Part shown: in pieces, positions 1 through 9,858 of the stretch
Numbering within the stretch: the first letter of the stretch is position 1
How the letters are laid out: the number at the start of each line of letters is the position of its first letter
NCBI GenBank assembly: GCA_025526915.1
Contig: JAHLKH010000237.1
Span: 1-34,836, forward strand
Source of the DNA: Entophlyctis helioformis
Taxonomy: Eukaryota > Chytridiomycota > Chytridiomycetes > Chytridiales > Chytriomycetaceae
DNA length: 34,836 bases
Direction of reading: 5' to 3'
Position numbers and translations under genes: made by a program
Notes under the pieces: generated by a model
Seen by the model: only the letters and a program-made list of their open reading frames with translations
Databases searched by the model: none
What the model was told of the DNA's origin: nothing

Positions 1-1140
1 TCGCAATTGCGGCGAATCACCGGGCGGGAATCATGTCTGGCTGCGCCCGACCCTTGCAGGCAGGCTGGCCGTCGGTCTGCCTCTCCAACCCGCCGACGGG
101 TCCGGCTGTCTGCTCGGCTGTGTGCCCACGACGGTCGTGTCGACGGGTACCTCCCAGTCCAGACCTCCACAGACCAGACACGGCTGCGCGGTATTCAATA
201 CCACTCACGCTACCACCGTTGGTCCTCTGCTCGGCCGGCCGGTAAGTGCTGCTTCCTGTTGGCCGCAGTGTCCCAAAGAGCATCCCGCCGCTAACACCGA
301 CCCCGACACGGCCATTGCCACCTGTGCCGATGCAGATGCCGAGTTGCCAATGCACTGGGTCACTTCACCCAGGCAGACGAGTGCGAGACGCTCCAGTCTG
401 CCTTGCGGTCGAGGCTGCTGCGGTGGTTGAAGCGAGACCACATCAGCTGGAAAGGCCAAGAAAGTGGCCAATCGCCCAACCAGCAGCACCAAAGCTGCAG
501 GGCTTGCGGTCATTCTCTCCACTCTCTCCACCCTCTGCGTTCGCCGTACTATCCAACATTTATCCATAATATTCGCCGTGCAACGCCATGACGCCCAAAC
601 AGTGACTGGATCTGTGAACGGCCAGTTGCTGTCTGCGCATCATGGCGATGCCGATTCCTCCGCGTTTCCCCAATTGCTTTGGCTTTGCTGGCTCGCTGTC
701 TCTGCATGCACGCTCACTCGCCTGTATGCAAGACTAATGCAGCCATGCGGACCAGAGCCGCCGATCTGCATCCCAATTCATTTTTGTTCCACGCGGGCTT
801 GCAAAGCAGACGTGGATAAGGACCGGCTGCTCCTTTGCATCACCGCAGTGGTGAGACTATTGTTTGCAGATCTGCATCTCTCCACCGCACTCTCTCGATC
901 GCGCTCTCTCCCCACTGCCCTCTCTCCACCGCGTCGTCATCCTAACAGCTGGATGTTTCCACGACAGGGATCTGCATTCGGCCACAACCGTCCCCCACAA
1001 ACAGCTGCTTTCCACCAGCTGCTCTCCACAATCTCCGATCACGACGCGCATGGTTGCTTGCAGGCGTGGGTGTGCGGGCCGATTTGACGCGAGCCTCCTG
1101 TCATTGCCGAGCATTTCATCTGCAATCCACGCGCGGACGT

Positions 1141-1185
1141 CACGTCACGTCCAGCCACGTCACGTCCAGCCACGTCACGTCCAGC
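1141..1185. repeat. 15-bp tandem repeat, three copies
   Basis: Three consecutive copies of the unit cacgtcacgtccagc, followed by a partial fourth. The unit contains CACGTCACGT. It lies in the gene-poor left end; no function is evident. Confidence 0.85.
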
Positions 1186-2825
1186 CACACCACGGCCACA
1201 CGCCTCTCAACGCCCTGCTCTCCCTGCCCTCCACGGCCGCCAGACCCACGCCACCGGAATCGACAACTCCTGACGCAGCAAATCGGAGTTGGCCATGAGC
1301 AGCACGACAGCCAACTCCGCCTGCTGCCTATCCATGCGTCGCTTAGTCTGCCCCACCGATGCTCTCGACACAGCGGCCTGTGCGAGACGGGTATGCGAAA
1401 GCGCTTGGATATTGGCAACTGCCAGTTGACAGGCAGAGAAGCCGACGTATAAGCACCTCGGCAGAGAAGCAACTGCTTCGAGAGCCGACCTGCACGAGCA
1501 GAATACTCGCCGTGGCGCTGGGTCGAGACGCCACAGATGCCACAGATACGCCAGAAGCCGCCGACGCCCAATGCGCATCTACCAGCCAGCGACGAGCGAC
1601 ACGAGCGACACGAGCAACAACGGCGAGCGGGACGGGCCGCAGTCTACACAGGCCGACTGCCGCTTCTGTCCTGACAGCCATGGCCAAGATGGACACGACA
1701 GACGGCCGCTGCATGCGTACCGACTCGCCCCACCAATGCTGCGCTGCTCCTGCGCTGCTCCTGCCCAAGCAGAACTCCGCCGTTGCTTCTGAAAACACCG
1801 TTCTCACGCATTCACGCATTCACGCCACCAACGCATTCAGCAGCGCTCTCTGGTCGAGCTGTTTGGCTGCCCTCACGGTCTGCATCTGCAGCAGCAGCAG
1901 TGGCAGCAGCGTCTTGCGGCGGTGCTGCTCCAGTATGCGCTGCCAGTCGCACACATATCTGCCTGCGCGACCATGAGCAGCTCCAAAAGCATGGACCCGG
2001 TCTGCCTGCCCCCAATTCTTGGCTCGGCAGCAGCAGCAGCCAATACAGCGAGCCAGAATATTGGCAAGACGACGGAATTGGAAAACACCTCTCGAGACGC
2101 CTGTCAACGGCGCACCCGCCAAACAGCACGGCCCAGACCCAGATGCTCAGAGTGGGATGCCATATCCACCGTGTCTATTGCCTGGCGTCGACCTAGACTT
2201 GTGGTCTCTGCATTTCCCGCATCAACCGAGTAGAGAGCGTGCAGGGCCTGTCAGCCAGCTCTCCGACGCGCCAGACGCCATCTCAGACGCCTCACAGACG
2301 CCTCTCACATGTGGAGACATACGTGGCGACAAACGTGGAGACTAAAGCAAACGCCAGGGGCAAAGAGCAGCCGGCATGAGATGAGATGTGATGAAACGAA
2401 TGCGTTGTAATGTGACGTGATACAACATGTTCAGATGCGACGTCATTTGTTTAAACGGCCATACCCGCCGCGTTTGTACGCCTCGCAGTGTGACGACACG
2501 TTTATACTGTACCAGACGCGGCAATATGCATCGCACGCCGTGGCGGACGTCCGGGAGAAGGCGTCCTGCTGCTGAATACATTGGATCCACGCGAGGTCCG
2601 TGTCTTGCCCTGACCCGCCTGACATGATCGCCGTGATCGTCTGGCCGTGTTGGCCGTGCTGGCCGTGGTGGTGGCCTTTTGTGAGTACTGCGTGAACATG
2701 CCATCGTCGCCCGAGCCTATCCAATGCAGACACTCGCCATATCATGCTGCAGAAGTCGGATCTGTTTACTACAATAGACCGACTGCCAGCTGGAATGCAA
2801 TGAAAGAAATGCAGCAATGCGAGCG

Positions 2826-2831
2826 TTTATT
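2826..2831 (-). promoter_or_regulatory. Poly(A) signal of the TatD gene
   Basis: AATAAA on the minus strand, 10 nt downstream of the TatD stop codon. This supports the third exon of that gene as its true 3' end. Confidence 0.6.
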
Positions 2832-2840
2832 CCAGAAACC

Positions 2841-4077
2841 TCACAGATCCGTCTTGCTGGGAAAGAAGACGCGCATGGTGTTGCTCCACACTGCTGCTGC
2901 AAGCTCTGTCTCGTCCATGCCCTTGATTCCAGCCACCACTCGGAGCACATGGCTGTCCACAGAGTGTTAGTCTCGGGATACAATGCACACGGTACAAGGG
3001 CACACTCACGGCATTGTGCACGGCTCGTTGCGACTCTTGACCATGCATCCGTCAGCAAACTTGTCCGCCTTTCGGGACTCGATGCCCGCAGCGACAATAG
3101 GATCCGACAAGCCACCAAGTGACAGGTACTTGAACGATGCGTGCGTTGGCCGGATATCGCACCACGGCGCGTCTGTCTCCAGCATCAGCCGATCAACCGG
3201 CACCGCGCGCACCATCTCGATATTCTCGTCGGTCTTGAGCGAGCATCCGTTCACGCCAATAAACAGCCCGAGCTCGTCGGTGAGCGTGCGCATCTCGTCG
3301 ATGCCGCCGGTAAACGAGTGCACCACGCCTGTTGAAAAGTGTGCGCGGTGCCTGCGGACAGTGTCAACAAAGTCTGGCCCTGTGTTGCGGTTGTGAAGAA
3401 ACATGGGCAGGCCCGTCTGCCGCGCAACCTCGAAGTGGCGGGCAAAGTAGCGGGCCTGCGTCTCGACCGGACAGAAATGGGTGCGGTCGTAGTCGAGGCC
3501 GCACTCGCCAATGGCAACAATGCGCGGGTTGCCCGAGGCGCGGTCGGCTGCGATGAGGGCGAGGAGACTGTCAAAGTAGGCGTCCGGGCCCTGCGGATGG
3601 GACTCGATCTCGGAGCAGTGGGTTGGGTGGCAGCCGGCCGTAGAGTAGAGCGAGTGCCGCTGCGCCAGATCCAGTGCTTCACGCGATCCGGCCGCGTCCA
3701 CGCCTGTCGCTGCAGTCAGTCGACATGGACGAGCGAGGGCAGCGCAGATCTGCCACGCACGCACCGGTGATGATCATCTGCTGCACGTTGAGCCGCCTGG
3801 CACGGTCGAGCACAAGCAGCAGGTCGTCAGCGTGGACCTGCTTGTCGCGGTACACGCCGCGGAACATGCCGTCGGCGAGGTTGACGGCAATGTCGAGCGT
3901 GCGCGGCGGCACGACGAACGGCCGCGGCTGTTGCGCTTGTTGTTGCGCTTGTTGCTTGGCAGCCTGCGCCGCCCGTACAGCCGCCTTGCCAGCCGCCCTG
4001 CGTGACGGTGGCGTCGCACCTGCAACCGACGCAGCAGCAACCGACGCAGCACCTGCAACCGACGCAGCAGCCGACAT
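2841..4077 (-). CDS. TatD-family metal-dependent DNase, three exons
   Basis: Minus-strand exons are 4077-3765, 3703-3010 and 2952-2841, giving about 372 residues. TatD enzymes are TIM-barrel metal-dependent 3'-5' exonucleases or endonucleases linked to DNA repair and DNA degradation in cell death. Visible family motifs, in order, are AVNLADGMFRGVY, MIITG at the first junction, the metal-site segment AIGECGLDYDRTH, FLHNRNTGPDF, VVHSFTGG, and the C-terminal LETDAPWC, followed by SRNEPC. Intron 1 (3704-3764) has a second in-frame acceptor six nt earlier on the transcript. Intron 2 (2953-3009, donor GTGAGT) joins NEPCTMP to HVLRVVAGIKGMDETEL, the expected C-terminal helix. The first about 50 residues are Ala- and Gln-rich and lie outside the barrel, so the start is uncertain; upstream in-frame ATGs exist. 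The gene is divergent from EF-Tu. Confidence 0.9.
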
Positions 4078-4607
4078 GTCGATCTTGCCCGCAAACCACT
4101 TGCCGCGCAAACCAAATGCTCCGATCCGTGCGCTCGCTGTCCCTGAGCCAGGCGTCGCTGGCTCCGCGCCGCTCGCTGCTCGTGCAGCGTCTGGCCGTGC
4201 CCGCTGTGGCCGCGTCTGCGTCTGCGTCTGCCGGTGCGTCTGCGTCTGTAGCGTCTGTAGCGTCTGTGTGCACGGCTGCTGCCCGCTTGCCCGCATGCCT
4301 GCGCTGACCCGCTCGCTCGCTCGCCCGCCCACCCGCTCAACTGATCACTTTTTGTTGCTGCCCCGCCTTGGCCTGCCCGCCTTGGCCCGCCCGCCTTGGC
4401 CCGCTGGCGACGACCTCTGCGACGCCAACCGCATGCAGCCCGCACCTTCCAGGTACGTCCACCGATCCATGCCCGCTGTCTCTCTCTGCCGCTGCCGTCC
4501 GCCGGCATGCTCACGCTGTCTCTGCTTGAACGGCTCCGCTCCCCAAGACGGCCTGCGTCGCGCCGCGCGCGCTTGCATCGTCCGCTGCTGTCCGCACCGC
4601 TGCCGTG
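4078..4607. promoter_or_regulatory. Shared divergent promoter region, TatD and EF-Tu
   Basis: About 530 bp separate the two start codons. The DNA is very GC-rich, with repeated CCCGCCTTGGCC units near 4361-4400 and TCTGCG/TCTGTAG repeats near 4216-4270. No TATA box is visible. The last 60 bp before 4608 read in frame with EF-Tu as an Ala/Arg/Ser-rich stretch (after a stop at 4527-4529), so part may be coding through an upstream exon that I could not place. Confidence 0.4.
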
Positions 4608-6175
4608 ATGCCGGCCGCCGTCTCCTCGGCCGCCAGCGTGCGCGCCATGTCGACGTTCAAGCGTGACAAGCCGCACGTCAACGTCGGCACCATCGGCCAC
4701 GTCGATCACGGCAAGACCACCCTCACGGCCGCCATCACCAAGGGTAACACCATCCCGCGTGCATCTGCATCGAGCTGCCTGCGCTCGTGTGCACACAGTC
4801 TGGACTGACTGGCATGCCTGCTCGGCCGTTTCAGTGCTCGCCCAAAAGGGCGGTGCCGAGTTCAGAGACTACTCGTCCATCGACAAGGCCCCCGAAGAAC
4901 GTGCCCGTGGCATCACCATCTCGTCCACCCATGTCGAGTACGAGACCGAGTCCCGCCACTATGCGCACGTCGACTGCCCCGGTCACGCCGACTACATCAA
5001 GAACATGATTACCGGTGCTGCCCAGATGGTCTGTTGCCTCGCATATTGCCTCTTGCTCTCTTGCCGTTCATTGCTTGTGTGGACGACCGGCTGACGTGGC
5101 TTGTATTGTGCGTGATCAGGACGGTGCCATCATTGTCGTGTCGGCCACGGACGGCCAGATGCCCCAGACCCGTGAGCACCTGCTGCTCGCCAAGCAGGTC
5201 GGCGTGTCGCACCTTGTTGTCTACATCAACAAGGTCGATGCTGTCGACGACAAGGAGATGCTCGAGCTTGTAAGTTGCCTGTCGCCTGCCATGCATATCG
5301 TTGCGAATGCTGACTAGCTAGTCGAACAGGTCGAGATGGAGATGCGCGAGCTTCTCAGCGAGTACGGCTTCCCCGGTGACGATGTCCCCATCATCATGGG
5401 CTCTGCTCTCTGTGCCCTCGAGGGCCGCGAGCCCGAGATCGGCGAGCAGTCCATTATGAAGCTCATGGCCGCCGTTGACTCGTGGATTCCCACTCCGACC
5501 CGCGACCTCGACAAGCCCTTCCTCATGCCCATTGAAGGTGCGATCATCAATCAGCATCGCTGCTGCGGCCACCATGACATCCCCTTGTACTGACCCCTCT
5601 GCCTCTTGACAGATGTCTTTTCGATTGCCGGCCGTGGCACCGTCGCCACCGGCCGTGTCGAGCGCGGTGTGATTGAAAAGGGTGCTGAAATCGAGATTAT
5701 CGGTTTCGGCCCCACGCTCAAGACCACCATCACGGGTGTCGAGATGTTCCACAAGGAGCTCGACCGTGCCGAGGCCGGTGACAACGCGGGTCTCCTCCTC
5801 CGCTCCCTCAAGCGCGAGCAGCTCCGCCGCGGCCAGGTCATTGCCATTGCAGGCACGATCAAGCCGCACAACAAGTTCCTCACTCAGATGTACGTGCTCT
5901 CCAAGGAGGAGGGCGGCCGCCACACGCCGTTTGTCGAGAACTACAAGCCGCAGCTGTACTCTCGCACAATGGACATTCCGTGCACGCTCCTCTGGCCTGA
6001 CAACGAGGCGGGTCTCAAGAACCGCAACGAGGGCAAGATGATCATGCCCGGCGACAACGTTGAGATGCTGGTTGAGCTCCATTCGACGGTTGCTATTGAC
6101 GAGGGTCTGCGGTTCACCATCCGTGAGGGCGGCAAGACTGTCGGCACAGGTGTCGTCACCAAGATTGTCGAGTGA
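4608..6175 (+). CDS. TUF1: Mitochondrial translation elongation factor Tu, five exons
   Basis: Exons 4608-4743, 4835-5028, 5120-5269, 5330-5537 and 5613-6175 give about 416 residues. EF-Tu carries aminoacyl-tRNA to the mitochondrial ribosome as a GTPase. All G motifs are present: [25 protein letters not shown] and SAL. Domains 2 and 3 follow and the protein ends [12 protein letters not shown]. The segment [15 protein letters not shown] and the absence of chloroplast-type features match fungal mitochondrial EF-Tu. The N-terminus (Ala, Val, Ser and Arg, almost no acidic residues) looks like a short import presequence; the open frame continues upstream to 4530, so a 5' exon may extend it. Introns are 60-91 nt. 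Intron 2 uses the weak donor GTCTGT. Intron 3 has a CTGAC branch-like sequence near its acceptor. Confidence 0.96.
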
Positions 6176-6499
6176 TGCTCTTTTTGTCGTGCGTCTCCTG
6201 TTCACAACCCTCTCTATTTCCCATCCTCACATGCGCGCACAGTCGCTGCTCTTGCCTGCGCTCAACCTCCCCACCACCACTACCACCACCACAATGAACC
6301 GTCCTTTGACTGAAACGCGGCAGGTGGTGGACATGACACACAGCGCAGCACGTCACGCCGCATGACAACACAAAGAGATGAGAGAGGAGTGCGTGGTATG
6401 CTCTTTATGTAGACTAGTAAGCAATAAGTAAAGGTATGGCGAGGTATAGCCAAGTGAGGCAGTTTCCAAAGCAAGGTAAAAGGGAAACCAAACCAAGCA

Positions 6500-6527
6500 G
6501 GACAGGACAGGACAGGACAGGACAGGA
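6500..6527. repeat. GGACA pentanucleotide repeat
   Basis: About five tandem copies of GGACA, just beyond the stop codon of the small secreted-protein gene, in its likely 3' UTR. One of several 5-bp microsatellites in the window. Confidence 0.85.
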
Positions 6528-6545
6528 GAGAGTCGCGTATCGAGC

Positions 6546-7106
6546 CTAAACGGGACGGTAGTACCAGAACTGCGCAGTGAAGCGCTGGTCGCGGATACGG
6601 CCGACCTTTTTGGTATCGCATCTCGCAAGGGGGTTGACACGGCCGTTCTTGAGGTACGCGCCGATGATGTAAGCGGTGTTGGCGAAAAAGTCGGTGGGCG
6701 AGCCAGGGGTGAGGGAGGTGGTCTGGAACAGGGGCGTGTCGAGGTCGTTGCCAGTGGCAAAGTCGCCGGTCGTGCGGAGGATGGTGGCGCTGACCTTTGA
6801 GTTGTCGGCGTTGTAGACCCACGAGTACTCGGGCGTCGAGATGTTGACGGTCGAGAAGGTGCCGAGGAACTTTTTGCGGCGGACCGTGTACAGCTTGGCC
6901 TCGAAGTTGGTGGTGATCCACTCGGTCGTGTTGGGGCCGACGAGGGCGCAGGTGTAGTACGAGCGGCCGCGTGCCTTGTGGACGGCGAAGCGCGTGAGGT
7001 TGGCGGGCAGGGCCAGGGCCGCCTCGATCTGGGACTGGGTCGGCGTCTGGGCAAGAACCGAGAGGGCGGTCGAGATCAGAAGAAGGAGGACGGCGGCGAT
7101 TTGCAT
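6546..7106 (-). CDS. Small secreted protein, DUF3455-like
   Basis: An intronless frame of 186 residues. The first about 20 residues form a clear signal peptide: Met-Gln-Ile, a Leu/Ala/Val core, then a likely cleavage after ALSVLAQ. The mature part contains FAVHKARGRSYYTC, resembling the repeated Val-Gly-Arg-Gly-x-Gln-x-Tyr-x-Cys theme of DUF3455 proteins, then a hydrophobic segment with KLYTV and YSWVYNADNSKVSATI. Two cysteines could form one disulfide and three N-glycosylation sequons (NLT, NTT, NIS) are present, consistent with export. No catalytic function is established for the family. A TATA box lies about 70 bp upstream, unlike the GC-rich promoters of its neighbours, which suggests regulated expression. 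It is convergent with EF-Tu. The DUF3455 assignment rests on motif resemblance only. Confidence 0.75.
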   Translation of the reverse strand: MQIAAVLLLLISTALSVLAQTPTQSQIEAALALPANLTRFAVHKARGRSYYTCALVGPNTTEWITTNFEAKLYTVRRKKFLGTFSTVNISTPEYSWVYNADNSKVSATILRTTGDFATGNDLDTPLFQTTSLTPGSPTDFFANTAYIIGAYLKNGRVNPLARCDTKKVGRIRDQRFTAQFWYYRPV

Positions 7107-7174
7107 GTTGGCTGTTGTGCGGTTGGTGTGTTGGCTGCTCGGATGGTGAGCAGGAAAGGCGGCTGCACAGGCGG

Positions 7175-7182
7175 CTTTTATA
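7175..7182 (-). promoter_or_regulatory. TATA box of the secreted-protein gene
   Basis: The minus strand reads TATAAAAG at this position, 69-76 bp upstream of the start codon at 7106. It is a near-consensus TATA box at a plausible distance. Confidence 0.6.
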
Positions 7183-7433
7183 CGAGTTCAAGTCCATGTC
7201 TCTGCCAATGCCTGATGATCAAGCGACGCCATACATTAATCTTGTGACGATCAATCCATCGAAAATCGGCTCTCGACGCGGCGACCCGAAAACTCCGACA
7301 CCAGATCTATCGCGACGGTGATGTGGAATATGATCAGCCACAGCCACGAGGACGACCTGAGCATGATGTGCATTGGCCCGGGCAGTCTGCTGTTTGGTGA
7401 AAATGGAGCAGGTGGTGCCTGTCAACAGCCAAT

Positions 7434-9669
7434 TCATTTCCGCTTCGACTTTGACTTTTTGGATGCAGATGCAGATGCAGAGGCAGAGGCAGCATATCCG
7501 TCTGCAAGCGCATGCCCAGTCTCCTTGATGTGCGTAAACATCTTGTTGCGGGTAGGAAAGACGGTGGCGCACACATTGCACACCCACAGCGACTCGGCCG
7601 TGTGAGATGCCGCCGCCTGTTTCTTGCCTCCCTTTGGTCTTGCCCGCTCGTCCAGTTCTGCGGCCAAGTCAGCGTCAGCTCCAGAGGCAGGTGTCGGTGT
7701 TTGTGCCGGTGCAGGCGAGGCGGATTTGGCAGGTGCAGACGGTGCGGCTGGCGTCCTGTTGCTGCTCTTGCCCTTCTTGCCCTTGCCCTTGCCGCCACCG
7801 CGTTTGGTGTTCCAGATGTCCTCGTCGTCGTCACTGTCTGGCGCGTTGGCTGGTGCACCGAGCCCAACACCGCCGGGACCGCCACTGTTCTTGTCGACTT
7901 TGAGCGAAGCAAGGGATTCCAAGAGAGGATCTGCCTCTGGATCCAAACGAGTGGCTGCACTCTCATCCGCGCCGCCATCGTCGTCTGTCGCCACAAACAA
8001 GGGTCAGCAAGCCACATGGCACGCACGGACAGCGAATGCATCCGACGCACCAATCCCACCAAGCTGCGTCTGCTTTTTCCGGCGGTTCTTCTTGGCATGT
8101 TTGCTTGCCTTGGACGCCGTGGGAAGATCCGGTCCAGACTCGGCATTCAAGTCCAGTTCCACGTCCACGTCCACGTCCACATCCGCCTCCAGATGGGCAT
8201 CCGCTGCATCCGACTCGGGCACATCCAGCGCGTCAAGTGCAGCTGAATCGGACAGACCCGTGTCAACGTTCTCGTCCGCCAGACTCGCCAGGCTGTCCGT
8301 GTCACGGCCGCCGTCATTGTCGTTGTCAGAGCCGAGATCCAGCCCATCGGCCAGCAGCTCCTCGCGCAGCCTGCGTACCGCATCGATATGTTTCTTGGAT
8401 TTCTCATGGTTGGCCAGCTGTTCCCCCGACCCGTGCCGTTCCACCAAACCCCCCAAAAAACAAGCACCACGTGTTAGTGCCACTCGGCGCACGCCACGCC
8501 ACGCCACGCCACGCCACGCCACGCCACGCCACGCCACGCCACGCCACAGACCGCCACAACACACCTGCCGGTCAGACTTGAACGCCTTGTTGCACGCCAC
8601 ACACTGGTACTCGTCATAGTACAGGTCCGCGTCGTCCTCTGCGACCGCATCGTCGTCATCGTGGCGAGTCTTGGACCACTCGGCCTCCTTGAACGCTTCA
8701 GCAAGCTTGAGGCGTTCAGCACGCGCCGCGCGCACCATCTCGACTCTGCGTGCCTCTGCAGCCGCCTTGTCCGCCTCGGCAGCAGCGACAAACGCCTTGT
8801 AGCGCGGATCGCGCCGGCGCACATAGGCAGCCAGGTTGCGCACAGTTTCGGTAAACTCGCGGCGGGCCGTCTCGCGTCGGCGGCGGTTGTGTTTCTCAGC
8901 CAGACGGCGCAGCCTGCGGTCGGGAATGTCCGACAGACGGTACTGGTCCCACCAGCGGAACGACTTGACCGACGTAAAGTTGGTGTAGCGGTCGTAGAAG
9001 CGTCGGAGGAACGGGTCGTAGGGCGTGGACGCGTCGCCAAACGAGGGCGGCAGGCCGTTGTGCGAGTAGGCGGCGATGCCAGTGGCCGGATCACGGTACG
9101 CCTCGACGTTGGCGTCCGAGTCGCGCTGGATGGCCTCTTCCTCTTCGGTCTCGAGGGTCGCAAACAGCGTGCGGTACACGGCAAAGAAGCCGGCGTCCGA
9201 GGCGTCCTTGGTGGACGTGAAGCACGACGGCGAGAAGTAGGCCATGAGCTCCTCGGCGGAGGTGACCTCGGAGTTGACGCCCGGTGCGGCGGACGGGCCC
9301 GACGGGTCGCCTCCGTTGCCGCCGTTGCCGCGGTCGCCGCGAAGGATGCTCTCGCGGTGCGAGTCGTACCACGAGCGCTCCTGGTCGTCGCTGAGCACCT
9401 CCCAGGCCTGCTGGATCTGCGCAAACTGCTGCGTGGCCTCGTCGACCCGGCCGGGGTTCTTGTCCGGGTGCAGCTCGAGCGCCTTGCGACGGTACGCCTG
9501 GCGTGCGTGTGGTGGCGGGTCAGCGGGCGAGCGAGCGAGCGAGCGACCGTGCACAGGTCGACAGCGGGCAGGCGGCCATGCAAGCAAGCAAGCAGAGAGA
9601 GTGAACCTTTTTGATGTCGTCGAGCGAGGCGAGGCGCTCCACACCGAGCAGCTCGTAGTAGCAGCGCAT
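7434..9669 (-). CDS. JJJ1: Jjj1/DNAJC21-type J-protein with two C2H2 zinc fingers, four exons
   Basis: Exons on the minus strand are 9669-9607, 9497-8565, 8417-8051 and 7984-7434, giving about 637 residues. Jjj1 is a cytosolic Hsp40 that stimulates Hsp70 and acts in late 60S ribosome biogenesis, removing export factors from pre-60S particles. Residues 1-70 are the J domain (CYYELLGVERLASLDDIKK joined across intron 1 to AYRRKALELHPDKNPG), with the HPD motif present. A long charged helical region follows, with SFRWWDQY and a linker of coiled-coil type. Zinc finger 1 (CVACNKAFKSDRQ-LANHEKSKKH) is split by intron 2. Zinc finger 2 (CNVCATVFPTRNKMFTHIKETGH) lies near the C-terminus, which ends in a Lys/Ser-rich tail. 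The order and spacing match the family. Intron 2 carries a pentanucleotide array. Confidence 0.93.
8418..8564 (-). other. JJJ1 intron 2: stop-free, multiple of three
   Basis: The intron has GT..AG borders (donor GTGTGT, acceptor AACAG), is 147 nt long, and stays open in the JJJ1 frame. If retained it would insert 49 residues, including a repeated Trp-Arg-Gly-Val-Ala motif, into zinc finger 1. Family alignment across the junction favours splicing. Confidence 0.7.
8491..8547. repeat. ACGCC pentanucleotide repeat, about 11 copies
   Basis: Uninterrupted tandem ACGCC units inside JJJ1 intron 2. On the coding strand they read GGCGT. This is the longest pure microsatellite in the window. Confidence 0.9.
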
Positions 9670-9858
9670 GTCTGTATGAGTGTGTCTGTGTGTGTGTCTG
9701 TATGAGTTGTCCAGTGTTGGGCCTAGTCGAAAAAAGGCGATGACCAAGACGACGTGGACAGCGTGGACAACGTGGCCGACGTGGATGGATGGAATGGTTC
9801 ATTGACAGACACGTAGACAGACAGACAGACACGCAGACAGACAGATCACCAAGACAGA

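Larger units (their letters stand above)
1..2840. other. Long stretch without a supported gene
   Basis: No open frame here shows a recognisable domain, a coherent exon chain or protein-like composition. The longest frames are rich in Ser, Arg, Pro and His and have equally long overlapping frames on the other strand, as expected of GC-rich non-coding DNA. The stretch has short tandem repeats (see 1141-1185), clustered CAG/CTG triplets near 1880-2040 and a lower-GC patch around 2370-2470. It could be intergenic DNA, a long UTR, or a decayed gene. Confidence 0.5.

Noticed and set aside
464..1087. Open frame of 207 residues on the plus strand
   Set aside because: No domain, skewed composition, and overlapping frames of similar quality; typical of chance frames in GC-rich DNA.
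3774..4796. Arg-rich minus-strand frame spanning the TatD/EF-Tu promoter
   Set aside because: Overlaps the TatD first exon in another frame and the EF-Tu start; composition is repeat-driven.
5318..6205. Long minus-strand frame opposite EF-Tu
   Set aside because: It is the antisense shadow of a strongly conserved gene and lacks any recognisable domain.
8491..8547. CRISPR-like array
   Set aside because: Units are 5 bp with no spacers and lie in a spliceosomal intron.
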